Shown piece after piece: positions 31,873 to 40,123 of a stretch of 41,101 bases of DNA. The translations under genes were made by a program, and so were the position numbers. Every line of letters begins with the position of its first letter. The stretch's first letter is position 1. This DNA is from an uncultured Opitutia bacterium. Its GTDB lineage: Bacteria; Verrucomicrobiota; Verrucomicrobiia; Opitutales; Opitutaceae. The stretch covers positions 1-41,101 of the forward strand of contig CALFZM010000196.1 of assembly GCA_937952235.1 (NCBI GenBank). The letters are read 5' to 3'. The notes under the pieces are model-generated. The model was not told the DNA's origin, did not search any database, and saw only the letters and a program-made list of their open reading frames with translations.

Positions 31873-33318
31873 TCACGCGAGCAGTCCCTTGACGACGTGG
31901 CCGTGCACGTCGGTGAGCCGGAAGTCGCGGCCCTGGTGCCGGTAGGTCAGCCGCGTATGATCGAAACCGAAGCGGTCGAGGATCGTGGCGTTGAGGTCGT
32001 GCACGTGCACGGGGTCCTTCACCACGTTGTAGCAGAAATCGTCGGTTTCGCCGTACACGGTCCCTGGCTTGATCCCGCCGCCCGCCATCCAGACCGTGAA
32101 ACAGCCGCCGTGATGGTCGCGGCCGTAGTTCGTCGCCTCGAGCTTGCCCTGGCTGTAGGTGGTGCGGCCGAATTCGCCGCCCCACACGACGAGCGTCTCG
32201 TCGAGCAAGCCGCGCTGCTTGAGATCGCGGACGAGCGCGGCTGCAGGCTGGTCGACGTCCTGGGACTGCAGGCGCAGGTCGCTCGGCAGGTTGTAATGCT
32301 GGTCCCAGCCTTTGTGATACAGCTGCACGAAGCGAACGCCGCGCTCCACCATGCGACGGGCGAGCAGGCAGTTGGCGGCAAAGCTTCCGGGCACCCGGGC
32401 CTGCGGGCCGTACGCGTCGATGGTGGCAGGCGACTCGCCGCGAGCATCCGTCAGTTCGGGCACGGAGCTCTGCATGCGGTACGCCATTTCAAACTGGGCG
32501 ATCCGCGTCTCGATCTCGGGATCGAGCTGCGAGGCCGCGCGGCGCTGGTTGAGCGCGTTGATGGCGTCGAGTTGTTCGCGGCGGCCCGCGGGATCGAGCC
32601 CCGGCGGGTTGGAGAGGTACAACACCGGGTCGCCGCTGCTCCGGAAGGAGACTCCCTGGTGGCTCGAGGGCAGGAAACCCGAGCCCCACAGCCGGGCGTA
32701 GAGCGGATCGGCCGGACGTGCGGCGCTGCCGCGGGAGATGAGCACCACGAAGGTCGGCAGGTTGAGGTTCTCGCTGCCGAGGCCGTAGCTCATCCACGAG
32801 CCCAGGCTCGGGCGGCCCGGCTGCTGGTGGCCGGTCTGCAGGAACGTCACCGCGGGATCGTGATTGATCGCCTCCGTGTACATCGACCGCACGATGCACA
32901 GGTCGTCGACGATCCCCGCGGTGTGCGGCAGCAGTTCGCTCAACCAGGCGCCGCTGCGGCCGTGCCGCTGGAAGTCGAACCGTGAGGCGGTGATCGGGAA
33001 CGTCTTCTGCCCGCTGGTCATCCCGGTGAGCCGCTGCGTCTGACGAATCGAGTCCGGCAGTTCCTGACCGTGCCGGGCGCGCAGCCCCGGCTTGTGATCG
33101 AAGAGATCGAGCTGCGAAGGCCCGCCGTGCATGAACAGATAGATCATGCGCTTCGCCCGCGGCGCGAAGTGCGGGGCGGAGGAGAGTGGCGCGGCCCCGA
33201 TGGCGCCGGGGGAGAGGAGCGAGGCGAGCGCCAGCGATCCGATCCCGGCGGCGGAACGGCCGAAGAACTGCCGGCGAGTGAGTCGGGCCGGCCATGCGGC
33301 GGGCGAGCGGTCAATCAT
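31873..33318 (-). CDS. DUF1501 protein (Tat-exported)
   Basis: A 481-residue protein of the DUF1501 family, which belongs to the alkaline-phosphatase/sulfatase fold. The N-terminus has a twin-arginine signal, LTRRQFFGRSAAGIGSLALA (residues 13-32), so it is exported folded by Tat. Family blocks are YLFMHGGPSQLDLFDHKPGL, SGQKTFPITASRFDFQRHGR, LLPHTAGIVDDLCIVRSMYT, NHDPAVTFLQTGHQQPGRPS, VVWGGEFGRTTYSQGK and NYGRDHHGGCFTVWMAGGGI. The His/Asp residues in these blocks are where the superfamily binds metal. It is almost always next to a DUF1549/DUF1553 gene, as here (29 bases downstream), and starts 12 bases after the ceramidase-like gene. The two probably act together outside the inner membrane on the substrate brought in by the cluster; that role is inferred. 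Confidence 0.93.
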   Translation of the reverse strand: MIDRSPAAWPARLTRRQFFGRSAAGIGSLALASLLSPGAIGAAPLSSAPHFAPRAKRMIYLFMHGGPSQLDLFDHKPGLRARHGQELPDSIRQTQRLTGMTSGQKTFPITASRFDFQRHGRSGAWLSELLPHTAGIVDDLCIVRSMYTEAINHDPAVTFLQTGHQQPGRPSLGSWMSYGLGSENLNLPTFVVLISRGSAARPADPLYARLWGSGFLPSSHQGVSFRSSGDPVLYLSNPPGLDPAGRREQLDAINALNQRRAASQLDPEIETRIAQFEMAYRMQSSVPELTDARGESPATIDAYGPQARVPGSFAANCLLARRMVERGVRFVQLYHKGWDQHYNLPSDLRLQSQDVDQPAAALVRDLKQRGLLDETLVVWGGEFGRTTYSQGKLEATNYGRDHHGGCFTVWMAGGGIKPGTVYGETDDFCYNVVKDPVHVHDLNATILDRFGFDHTRLTYRHQGRDFRLTDVHGHVVKGLLA

Positions 33319-33330
33319 GGCCGGACCGGT

Positions 33331-34875
33331 TCACAGCCGCCCGAGGATCTCGCGGGCCTTGCGTTCGAAGATCTCCTGCCACCCCGGACCGAGCAGGCAG
33401 TCGCTGTCCTCCTGGGCGTGCCCCACGTTCCTCAACTGCTCCGCCGTTGGCGCGTAGTAGAGGTAACCGTTGGAGTAGCCGGCGATGAAGGTGTGCTCGT
33501 GGGGCGACGCCTGCTTCAGGTTGAGGCCGATCTGGACGGTGAGCTCGCCGGGAAAGCTCACGAGATGAAACGTCCCGACGCGCAGCCCGACGACCTCCGC
33601 CTCGACCGCTCGGCCGCCGGCCGCCTCATAGCGTTGCTGGTGGCGGCGCAGCAGGGCGAGGTTCGTCTGCACGCGCGTGAGTTCCTCCATCGTGTGGATG
33701 TTCTGCAGGTACGCCGCGACCTGCCTGCGGTTTTCGGCGTCGAGCCGCTTGAAATCCTCGCGGCCGGTCTGCGCTTCGCTGAGGTAGTGATGGGCGTAGG
33801 CGGATGGGTATTCGCCCGCGACGCCATCGCGGGTGTAGAGCGAAAGGAACGTCTTCAGGTTGAGGGTCGTGCCCCGCAGCGCCCGGGTCAGCTTCTCGCG
33901 CTCCTGCTCGAGTTCGGCGATGCGCGCGGTGTGATCCGCACGGGGCAGGGCGATCTTCTCCATCGTGATGTTGAACGTGGCGCCCTCCTGCGGGACGATC
34001 TGCCGCACGGCTTGGAGGGTGCTGAGGCCCAGTTGCTGGCCGAGCGGTCGCGCATCGCGCGGCAGGTAGACGTCCTTGTAAAGGACAGGATTGATGTCAC
34101 CTCCGCAGCCCTGCACGAAGAGCGCGACGGCGCCGGCCGGCAGGTTGTCCTCGATCACCTGCGAGGCGAAGCCGGTGACGTCGGCCGTGTTGCCGCCGCT
34201 GGGCACTCCCTGGATCGGATGGCCGGCGTAGTTGTAGAGCACGGCCACCGTGGTGCCGTCCGGCCGGTCGAAACGAAGCACGCCGATCTCGGGGTCGATC
34301 GGGCCGACGGACACCACCTGGTCGTCGGGGGGAAGCGAATACGCGTGCCGCACGTCGGCCTCGCGACCGCTCTTCAGTTTCATCCGCCGGTTCTCCATCA
34401 CGCGGTCCTCTCGGCCGGTGCCGACGCCCACCTTGACCGGCGTCAGCGCGTTGAACGCATTCCGGATCGCCTCGACCGTCAGCCGGTCGACGTCCGGCCG
34501 CACGATGCCGTGGCAGTGGCTTGCGTTGACGAGCACGCTGGCCGGATCGATCCTCAGCTCGCGCTGCACCTCGCGGCGGACGTTGGCGAGGTAGTCGTTG
34601 CCGATCGGGCCGATCTCGCCGATCGCGACCGCGTCGACGGTGACGATCACGGCGAACTTCCGCTCGTCGGAGAGCACCAGGGCCTTCACGTAGAGCGGAT
34701 CGCTCACCGGGCCCGTGCGGAGCGTGACGTCGACCTTGGCCGCGCCGGCCCAGAGTGCGGCGCGGGCGGCGGGGGCGAGCAGGCCGAAGGCGGCGGCGCA
34801 CAGGCAGGCGAGCGTGACCGGGCGGTGGAGGCGCGGAGCGCCGGGGCGGGACGAGTCGGGCACGGGTCGGATCAC
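33331..34875 (-). CDS. Neutral/alkaline ceramidase-like hydrolase
   Basis: A 514-residue secreted protein with the neutral/alkaline non-lysosomal ceramidase N-terminal fold. No ATG lies near the start. I use the GTG at 34875, whose GTGA overlaps the stop of the TonB receptor (34872-34874); a GTG at 34863 is possible. A signal peptide spans about 12-40 (TLACLCAAAFGLLAPAARA). The zinc-region motif NASHCHGIVRPD (about 112-123) stands for the family's SHTHSGP, and NYAGHPIQGVPSGGNTADVT with AVALFVQGCGGDINPV are the other conserved blocks. A helical, coiled segment lies at about 330-410. These enzymes cleave amide bonds, classically ceramide, but in PVC bacteria the substrate is rarely known. The typical C-terminal Ig-like domain is absent. 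It is coupled to the receptor and followed 12 bases later by DUF1501. Confidence 0.82.
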   Translation of the reverse strand: MIRPVPDSSRPGAPRLHRPVTLACLCAAAFGLLAPAARAALWAGAAKVDVTLRTGPVSDPLYVKALVLSDERKFAVIVTVDAVAIGEIGPIGNDYLANVRREVQRELRIDPASVLVNASHCHGIVRPDVDRLTVEAIRNAFNALTPVKVGVGTGREDRVMENRRMKLKSGREADVRHAYSLPPDDQVVSVGPIDPEIGVLRFDRPDGTTVAVLYNYAGHPIQGVPSGGNTADVTGFASQVIEDNLPAGAVALFVQGCGGDINPVLYKDVYLPRDARPLGQQLGLSTLQAVRQIVPQEGATFNITMEKIALPRADHTARIAELEQEREKLTRALRGTTLNLKTFLSLYTRDGVAGEYPSAYAHHYLSEAQTGREDFKRLDAENRRQVAAYLQNIHTMEELTRVQTNLALLRRHQQRYEAAGGRAVEAEVVGLRVGTFHLVSFPGELTVQIGLNLKQASPHEHTFIAGYSNGYLYYAPTAEQLRNVGHAQEDSDCLLGPGWQEIFERKAREILGRL

Positions 34876-37800
34876 AGTTTCCAGTTGATGCCGCCGAGCA
34901 GTTGGCGGCCGGTGCGGAAATTGCGGCCGATGCGACCGCCTTCCCACTCCTGGGCGTACTCCTGTTCGTCGAAGATGTTCCACACGTCGAAGTAGATCGA
35001 GACGTTTCGCGTGACGGTGAAGACAGTCTTCAGGTCGTAGATGCCGCGGGCCTTGAAGTAGCTCAGGCGGGCCTGGCTGGCGGACACCGAAGACAGCCGG
35101 CGGCCGGCGTAGTTGTACTGCAGCCGCACGTTCCACGGCGAACGGAGAAATGAGATGCCCGCGTTGGCCGTCTCGGGAATGAAGCCGGCGACGCGCGTTG
35201 TGGTGGTCGCGCCCCCATAGTTCCCCTCCGTCTCGTTCCGCGAGTAATTCGCGTAGGCGCCGAGCCCCTGGAGCGGACCGGGCAGGAAGGTGAACTGCTG
35301 CTGGTAGGCGAGCTCGAAGCCGCGCACCTTGGCCGAGCCGCCGTTGAACTGGCTGGTGTAAGTATAGCCGGCGTACTGGTCGTAGTCGCCGCCTTCGTTG
35401 CCCTGGAGCGTGTTGCCGGCACGGGTGAAGATGAACTGGCGGATGTCCTTGAGGAAGACGCCCACCGAGAGCAGGCCGGCGGGCTCGAAGTAGTACTCGA
35501 GGCTGACGTCGACGTTGCGGCCGTACTGCGGCTTCAGGCTCGGATTGCTGATGACGAGCGTGCGGGTCGAGTGGTTGACCGAGGTGTTGGGGATGAGCTG
35601 GCCGATGGAAGGCCGGCCGATGTTCGTGGCGAAACTGGCGCGGGCCAGCAGCCGCTCGTTGATGCCGTATTTCAGATGCAGGTGGGGAAACACCTCCGTG
35701 TAGTCGCCCTTCGCCTGCTGGCGGCCGCTGTATTGCGCGAGGGTGCGGCGTATCGTCTCCTCCGGCGTGACGGCGCCCACCCAGGCCGCCCGGCGGGCGG
35801 CCTCCTCGGGCGTGATCTCGTTTCTGGACCCATTGCCTTCGGTCTCGGTCTTCTCGAGGCGGACGCCCGTCGTGAGGTCGAGCCGGCCGAGCCGGGCGGT
35901 CCCCATCGCGTAGGCGGCGGAGATCGTCTCCTTGAAGTTGAGACGATTGACGAGGGCGGTGCGGGTGCGGATCTCGACGTCCTCGGAGAAGAGTTCGGGG
36001 TTGGATTTCACCGCGGTCTCGAAGTTCGGACCGGTGCGGTAAGCCGAGTGGGGGTCGTAGTTGTGGTCGGGCCAGTTGAGCAGCGGCAGCAGCGGATACC
36101 GCTCGGTGCCCTCCCAGCGGACGATGCGCGGGTTCACGAAGCGCGCGAGATTGTCGTCGCTGCGGCCGGTGGCGGGATTGGGCCCGGAGATGCCGTCGGG
36201 GCCCACATACCACCAGCGGAACTGGTCGGCGAAGAGATCCCGCTCCTGCGCGCGGATGCGGGCGCCCGCCTTGAGCGAGAAGGGAATCGCGGTCGCGAAC
36301 GTGCGCTTCACGTTCAGCGCCGCGCCGTTGAAGACGTCCTTGCCCTGCGCGACGCGGAGGTCGCGGCGGGCCTGGTAGCTGTCGGGATTTGTGATGTCCG
36401 GACCGGCGGTCTGGGTCAGGCGCGGGAAGTTGGGATCGCCCGACTCCTCGATCGCGAGACCGATGCCGGTGGCGATGATCGTCACCTGGTCATTGTGCGG
36501 GTAGTTGGTGATCGAGAGCGAACGGTAGAGGCTGTAGTCGATGTCCCAGCCCGGGAACTTGTGCACGCCGCCGACCTCGGTCGTCTCGCCTTCGACATCC
36601 TTGTACTCGAACGAGCTGGTGGCGGCGACCTGGCTGGCGGGGACGGGCCGCCACTCGGTGCGGCTGCGGGTGTAGCCCGGGACGATGGCGCCGGTGCCGG
36701 TGAGGTTGCCCGCGGCGTCGACCGTGGCCACGGACTGCGCGGTGCTGAAGGTGGTGTAGTGGTTGAGGGACGGCTCGATCATCCAGTTCTGCGTACGGTT
36801 GAGATAGAACCGCGTCTGTTCGTTCAGCTTGTAGTCGAGCTTGATGCCACCGCCCCAGCGATGCTGCCGGTGGAAGTAGGTCTCGAGGCCGAACGCATAG
36901 GTGTACGCCGGATCCGCCAGCTTGTCCTCGTAGTTGCGGGAGCTGGCCGGGGTGGGCGAGTAGTGATAGCGGTCGCCGTAGTTGATGCTCACGCCGATCT
37001 TGTCCCGGAACACCTCGGAGTAGGAAAACGCGAACGACGGCGTGGCGACCTCGTGCTGGCCGGTCGCGCCCGGGCGCAGGCGCATGATGGCGCCGACCTG
37101 GCCGCTGAGCATCCGGCCGCGATGGTCGAACGCGCTCTTGGAAACGAGATTGACGGCGCCGCCGATGGAGTCGGCGTCCATGTCGGGCGTCGGCGACTTC
37201 ACCACCTCGATCCGGCCGATCGAGTCGGCGCCGATCTGCGTGTATTGGAATTCCCGCGACGACCCGGCGGAGGCGGCGTTGGCGAGGCGGTTGCCGTCGA
37301 GCGTGACCGAGTTGAGCACGTGATCCATGCCGCGGATGCGCACGTAGCGGATGGCGCTGCCGTCGGTTTCGCCGAAGACGCCCGGCAGCCGGGCCAGCAG
37401 GTCGGCGGGATTGGCGCCCAGGCTGCCGAAGGCGTCGGTCGACACCACCGTCTTCACGCCGGTGGAGTTGCGCTGGATCGTGATGGCCTGGGCGTTGCCT
37501 TCGCGCTCGCCGGCAACGACGAACTTCTCGAGCTTGTAGATGCCGCTGGTGAGCGCGACGTCGCGGCGGTTCGTGCCGGCGGTCACCGGGACGGCCAGCT
37601 CCGTGGGATCGAGTCCGGTATAGAAGACGGTGAGCCGGGCGGTGCCCTCGGGCACCTCGCTGAGCCGGTACATGCCGTCGCGGTCGGTGAGGACCTCGCG
37701 GCCCGTGCCCTGGAGCACGACGCGCGCGCCTTCGAGCGTGCGTCCGGTGGCGGAGTTGGTCACGATGCCCGTGAGCGTCGAGGTGCCGGCGACCGGCGCG

Positions 37801-38339
37801 GCGCCGGTGGGCGGAAAGCCGGAGGGGGTGGCCGCCTCGGCCGGCCCGAAGGAGAGCCCGAGCCAGGCCGCGAGGAGTCCGAACATGGTCTTGCGTTTCA
37901 TAGGTGAGGAAACTGCGGCGGAGTCGGCCTGGCCTTCAGCGGGCGGGCGGCGGCGGGTCTGCCCGGCGGCCGCCCGGACGGCTTTTGGGTCCGACGGTCT
38001 CCTGATGATCGCGATCGCACCGGACCGCGTGACCTCCTCCGCTTCCAGCGCGGTGTCCTTGAGCATCGCGGCTAGCGCCTCGCGCGAGGTGAGCGCGCCG
38101 CGCACCGCATTGGTCGTGACCCCGGCGACATCGCTGGTCGAGTAGAGCAGTTCGACCTTCGACTGCTTGGCGAAGAGCTTCAGCGTCGCGCCGGCTTCGC
38201 CGGCCGGAATCTCGTAGGATCGCCGATCGGACGCCTCCGCCGCGGCGCCGGTGGCGACGACGGAGACGCTGGAATGGGTGACCAGGACGAGAAGGGTGGC
38301 GCGCACGAGGAGGAGGAAGTAACCGGTCCGGGAGTCCAT
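34872..38339 (-). CDS. TonB-dependent receptor with STN signalling domain
   Basis: A 1155-residue outer-membrane receptor for energy-driven import. A signal peptide (about 1-35) leads to an STN domain (about 38-115: YEIPAGEAGATLKLFAKQSK, LLYSTSDVAGVTTNAVRGAL), which talks to FecR. At Met147 (37901) a second signal-peptide-like stretch begins, MKRKTMFGLLAAWLGLSF, ending PAEAA. A carboxypeptidase-like regulatory fold (about 187-267), plug (about 295-430: LPGVFGETDG, VRIRGMDHVLNSVTLDGNRL, IGRIEVVKSPTPDMDADSIG) and beta-barrel follow, with the C-terminal RTGRQLLGGINWKL. The internal ATG has the leader TTTCCTCACCT, like other start sites here, and would yield a 1009-residue receptor without STN. 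The frame is open throughout. It sits between FecR and the ceramidase-like gene. Confidence 0.92.
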   Translation of the reverse strand: MDSRTGYFLLLVRATLLVLVTHSSVSVVATGAAAEASDRRSYEIPAGEAGATLKLFAKQSKVELLYSTSDVAGVTTNAVRGALTSREALAAMLKDTALEAEEVTRSGAIAIIRRPSDPKAVRAAAGQTRRRPPAEGQADSAAVSSPMKRKTMFGLLAAWLGLSFGPAEAATPSGFPPTGAAPVAGTSTLTGIVTNSATGRTLEGARVVLQGTGREVLTDRDGMYRLSEVPEGTARLTVFYTGLDPTELAVPVTAGTNRRDVALTSGIYKLEKFVVAGEREGNAQAITIQRNSTGVKTVVSTDAFGSLGANPADLLARLPGVFGETDGSAIRYVRIRGMDHVLNSVTLDGNRLANAASAGSSREFQYTQIGADSIGRIEVVKSPTPDMDADSIGGAVNLVSKSAFDHRGRMLSGQVGAIMRLRPGATGQHEVATPSFAFSYSEVFRDKIGVSINYGDRYHYSPTPASSRNYEDKLADPAYTYAFGLETYFHRQHRWGGGIKLDYKLNEQTRFYLNRTQNWMIEPSLNHYTTFSTAQSVATVDAAGNLTGTGAIVPGYTRSRTEWRPVPASQVAATSSFEYKDVEGETTEVGGVHKFPGWDIDYSLYRSLSITNYPHNDQVTIIATGIGLAIEESGDPNFPRLTQTAGPDITNPDSYQARRDLRVAQGKDVFNGAALNVKRTFATAIPFSLKAGARIRAQERDLFADQFRWWYVGPDGISGPNPATGRSDDNLARFVNPRIVRWEGTERYPLLPLLNWPDHNYDPHSAYRTGPNFETAVKSNPELFSEDVEIRTRTALVNRLNFKETISAAYAMGTARLGRLDLTTGVRLEKTETEGNGSRNEITPEEAARRAAWVGAVTPEETIRRTLAQYSGRQQAKGDYTEVFPHLHLKYGINERLLARASFATNIGRPSIGQLIPNTSVNHSTRTLVISNPSLKPQYGRNVDVSLEYYFEPAGLLSVGVFLKDIRQFIFTRAGNTLQGNEGGDYDQYAGYTYTSQFNGGSAKVRGFELAYQQQFTFLPGPLQGLGAYANYSRNETEGNYGGATTTTRVAGFIPETANAGISFLRSPWNVRLQYNYAGRRLSSVSASQARLSYFKARGIYDLKTVFTVTRNVSIYFDVWNIFDEQEYAQEWEGGRIGRNFRTGRQLLGGINWKL

Positions 38340-38411
38340 GTTGCGGGCAGCAGTATACCCGCACTTCCTCTCAGACGAGTGAACACGCCCCGGCTAACTA
38401 AACCGGGTGGG

Positions 38412-38448
38412 AAAAATCGCCCCGTCGTCCCGGAGCGGCCGCTCCCGG
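38412..38448 (-). promoter_or_regulatory. Palindrome and T-run between fecR and the receptor
   Basis: In the 111-base gap, GGAGCGGCCGCTCC (38432-38445) is a perfect palindrome placed 5 bases past the FecR stop. On the minus strand TTTTT (38416-38412) follows about 15 bases later. It may be an attenuator or partial terminator that lowers receptor expression relative to sigma/FecR, or a protein-binding site. A TATACT sequence 13 bases before the receptor ATG is a possible -10 but is very close. Confidence 0.3.
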
Positions 38449-38450
38449 AG

Positions 38451-39491
38451 TCAGCGGCGGTGCCGCAGCACGGTCACGTTGCCCCGGCGTTCCGCGGTCA
38501 CTTCAAAGCTCCGCTCGAGCACCTCGATGAACGAGGCGTAGCCGTGGCACGCGAAGGCCCCGCCGAACGTGCGGGTGGCGAGGCTTGGGTCCTCGATCAC
38601 GATCTGGTGGCGGTTGTAGCGGTTGAATTCCGCGACCACGTCGGCCAGGGGCGTCTCGGAAAACTCCAACCGGCCTGACTGCCAGGCGAGCGCGTTGTCC
38701 GCCGTCTGGACGGGCACGGGCGCCAGGTTTACCGGCAGGATCGCCGGGGCACCGGACGCCGTGAGCGCGACAGTGGCGCGCACGCCGGCAGCGATCGTCG
38801 CCGGCGGCACCGCGTCGGTTCCCCCCGGCAGGGGCGGACCGGCGAGGGCAAGGGCGGCTCCGGCTGCGTCGTCGAGCGCGATCCGACCTTCCGTGACCGT
38901 CACTTCGACTTTCTCCGGACGATAGCGGACGTTGAAAGCCGTGCCGACGGCCCGCACCCGGACCTGGGCGGCCTCGACCTGGAAGGGACGATCAGGCTCA
39001 GCGGCCACTTCGAAGTAGGCTTCGCCCCGGACGAGCCGCACGCGCCGCGCCTGGGGTTCCAGGCTGACTTCCACCGCGGAATCGGTGTTGAGCGTGAGCC
39101 GAGAGCCGTCGGGCAGGGTGAGGCGCTTGAACTTGCCGACGGTGGTCGCAGCCGCGGCGGTGTAGTTCAGGGGATCGGGGCGCGAGGTCCAGAAAAGGGT
39201 CGCGGACAGCGCGATCACCGCCGCCATCCCGGCGGCGATCCGGAAGGCGACTCGGGCGGGCGCGCGAGGTGCGGCGGTCCGGCGCGCCGGGCCCAGGCGA
39301 TCCAACTGGGCCGACGCGGCCTCGCACTCCTCGAGCAGGCGGCCGTGCAGCGGGGACTGGTCCAGCCAGGCTTGCAGGGCCGCCGCTGCCGCCGGGGACA
39401 GCGCCGACCGGCGGCGCAGCGCCCAGTCCGCTGCCTGCAGCTCCGCGGGCGAGAGGTCGTCGGCTTCGTGATGAGGAGCGGAGGAGTTCAC
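38451..39491 (-). CDS. FecR-family anti-sigma regulator
   Basis: A 346-residue inner-membrane signalling protein that holds and activates the neighbouring ECF sigma factor. The cytoplasmic N-terminus (about 15-58: AADWALRRRSALSPAAAAAL, AWLDQSPLHGRLLEE) is the DUF4880/FecR-N type. One membrane helix lies at about 81-101 (VAFRIAAGMAAVIALSATLF). The FecR domain follows (about 115-215: KRLTLPDGSRLTLNTDSAVE, VRGEAYFEVA, VRAVGTAFNVRY, VTEGRIAL). The C-terminus (about 275-346: LEFSETPLADVVAEFNRYNR, GGAFACHGYASFIEVLERSF) is STN-like and should meet the receptor STN domain. The start is a GTG at 39491, in a GTGA overlap with the sigma stop. No ATG lies nearby, so coupled translation is likely. Confidence 0.92.
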   Translation of the reverse strand: MNSSAPHHEADDLSPAELQAADWALRRRSALSPAAAAALQAWLDQSPLHGRLLEECEAASAQLDRLGPARRTAAPRAPARVAFRIAAGMAAVIALSATLFWTSRPDPLNYTAAAATTVGKFKRLTLPDGSRLTLNTDSAVEVSLEPQARRVRLVRGEAYFEVAAEPDRPFQVEAAQVRVRAVGTAFNVRYRPEKVEVTVTEGRIALDDAAGAALALAGPPLPGGTDAVPPATIAAGVRATVALTASGAPAILPVNLAPVPVQTADNALAWQSGRLEFSETPLADVVAEFNRYNRHQIVIEDPSLATRTFGGAFACHGYASFIEVLERSFEVTAERRGNVTVLRHRR

Positions 39492-40030
39492 GATTGCCTG
39501 GTCCGCACCACGCCGCGCTCGACCAGAAACCGGCGGCACTTGGCGAGACCGATCACGAGCTGCGCGTTCACGGTGTTGATCGAGATGCCGAGCCGGCTGG
39601 CGATTTCCTGGTTGGTGAGCCCCTGCAGTTTCTGGAGCGTCATGATTTCGCGGCAGCGCGGCGGCAGGACGGCGATCGCCTCTGCGACGATCGCGAGCTC
39701 CTGGCGATCGTGGGCCGGCGCCGGGCTGGCCCGGTCGTGGGGAGCGACGAACGAAGCGCCGTTCTCCACCAGGGGCTCGAAGCGGATGATCCGCCCGCGG
39801 CGGAACCAGTCCAGGGCCAGGTTGCGCGCGGTGGTGAAGAGGAGCGCCCGTGGATTGCGGATCGAGCCCGCGGCCCGGGCCCGGACCAGACGCAGGAACG
39901 ATTCCTGCACGAGGTCGTCGGCATCGCCCGAGCCCGGAAACTTCGCGCGCAGCCAGGCCCGCAGGTTCGCCTCGTGCGGGCGGACCTCGGCGTCGAACCA
40001 CGCGGCCATCTCGGGATCTTGCGGCGGCAT
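39488..40030 (-). CDS. ECF sigma factor (FecI-like)
   Basis: A 180-residue sigma-70-family factor of the extracytoplasmic-function type. Region 2 spans about 10-80: LRAWLRAKFPGSGDADDLVQ, ESFLRLVRARA, then LLFTTARNLALDWFRRGRII, which has the region 2.3/2.4 helix that melts and reads the -10. Region 4 spans about 110-165: AIAVLPPRCREIMTLQKLQG, LTNQEIASRLGISINTVNAQ, a clear helix-turn-helix for -35 recognition. It is close in style to FecI. I chose the ATG at 40030 (MPPQDPEMAAWFD); a longer TTG-initiated frame looks unlikely. It overlaps fecR by four bases and begins 93 bases after the sulfatase stop. It probably drives the receptor and the genes after it when substrate is sensed, which is known for the family and inferred here. 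Confidence 0.93.
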   Translation of the reverse strand: MPPQDPEMAAWFDAEVRPHEANLRAWLRAKFPGSGDADDLVQESFLRLVRARAAGSIRNPRALLFTTARNLALDWFRRGRIIRFEPLVENGASFVAPHDRASPAPAHDRQELAIVAEAIAVLPPRCREIMTLQKLQGLTNQEIASRLGISINTVNAQLVIGLAKCRRFLVERGVVRTRQS

Positions 40031-40108
40031 CGGAAAGCGGTGAAGCCCGGGCGACTTCGGTTCCCTGATGGGAGCAGGAGGCGGGCCCAGGCAATCCCTA
40101 AATCCCAA

Positions 40109-40121
40109 AGCGGTTCCCGCT
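40109..40121 (-). terminator. Small hairpin after the sulfatase
   Basis: On the minus strand AGCGG, loop GAA, CCGCT, beginning 2 bases past the sulfatase stop and followed by TTTGGGATTTAGGGATT. The stem is only five pairs and the T-run is broken, so read-through into the sigma gene is likely. Confidence 0.25.
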
Positions 40122-40123
40122 CG

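Noticed and set aside
29504..31945. 813-residue plus-strand frame opposite the DUF1549/DUF1553 gene
   Set aside because: Shadow of a well-supported gene; no recognisable domain or start signal.
35571..37907. 778-residue plus-strand frame opposite the TonB receptor
   Set aside because: Shadow of the receptor; repetitive Gly/Val/Asp/Arg composition.
38340..38364. TATACT close to the receptor ATG as a -10 element
   Set aside because: It would give a leader of only a few bases and has no matching -35 at a normal distance; mentioned only within the regulatory entry.
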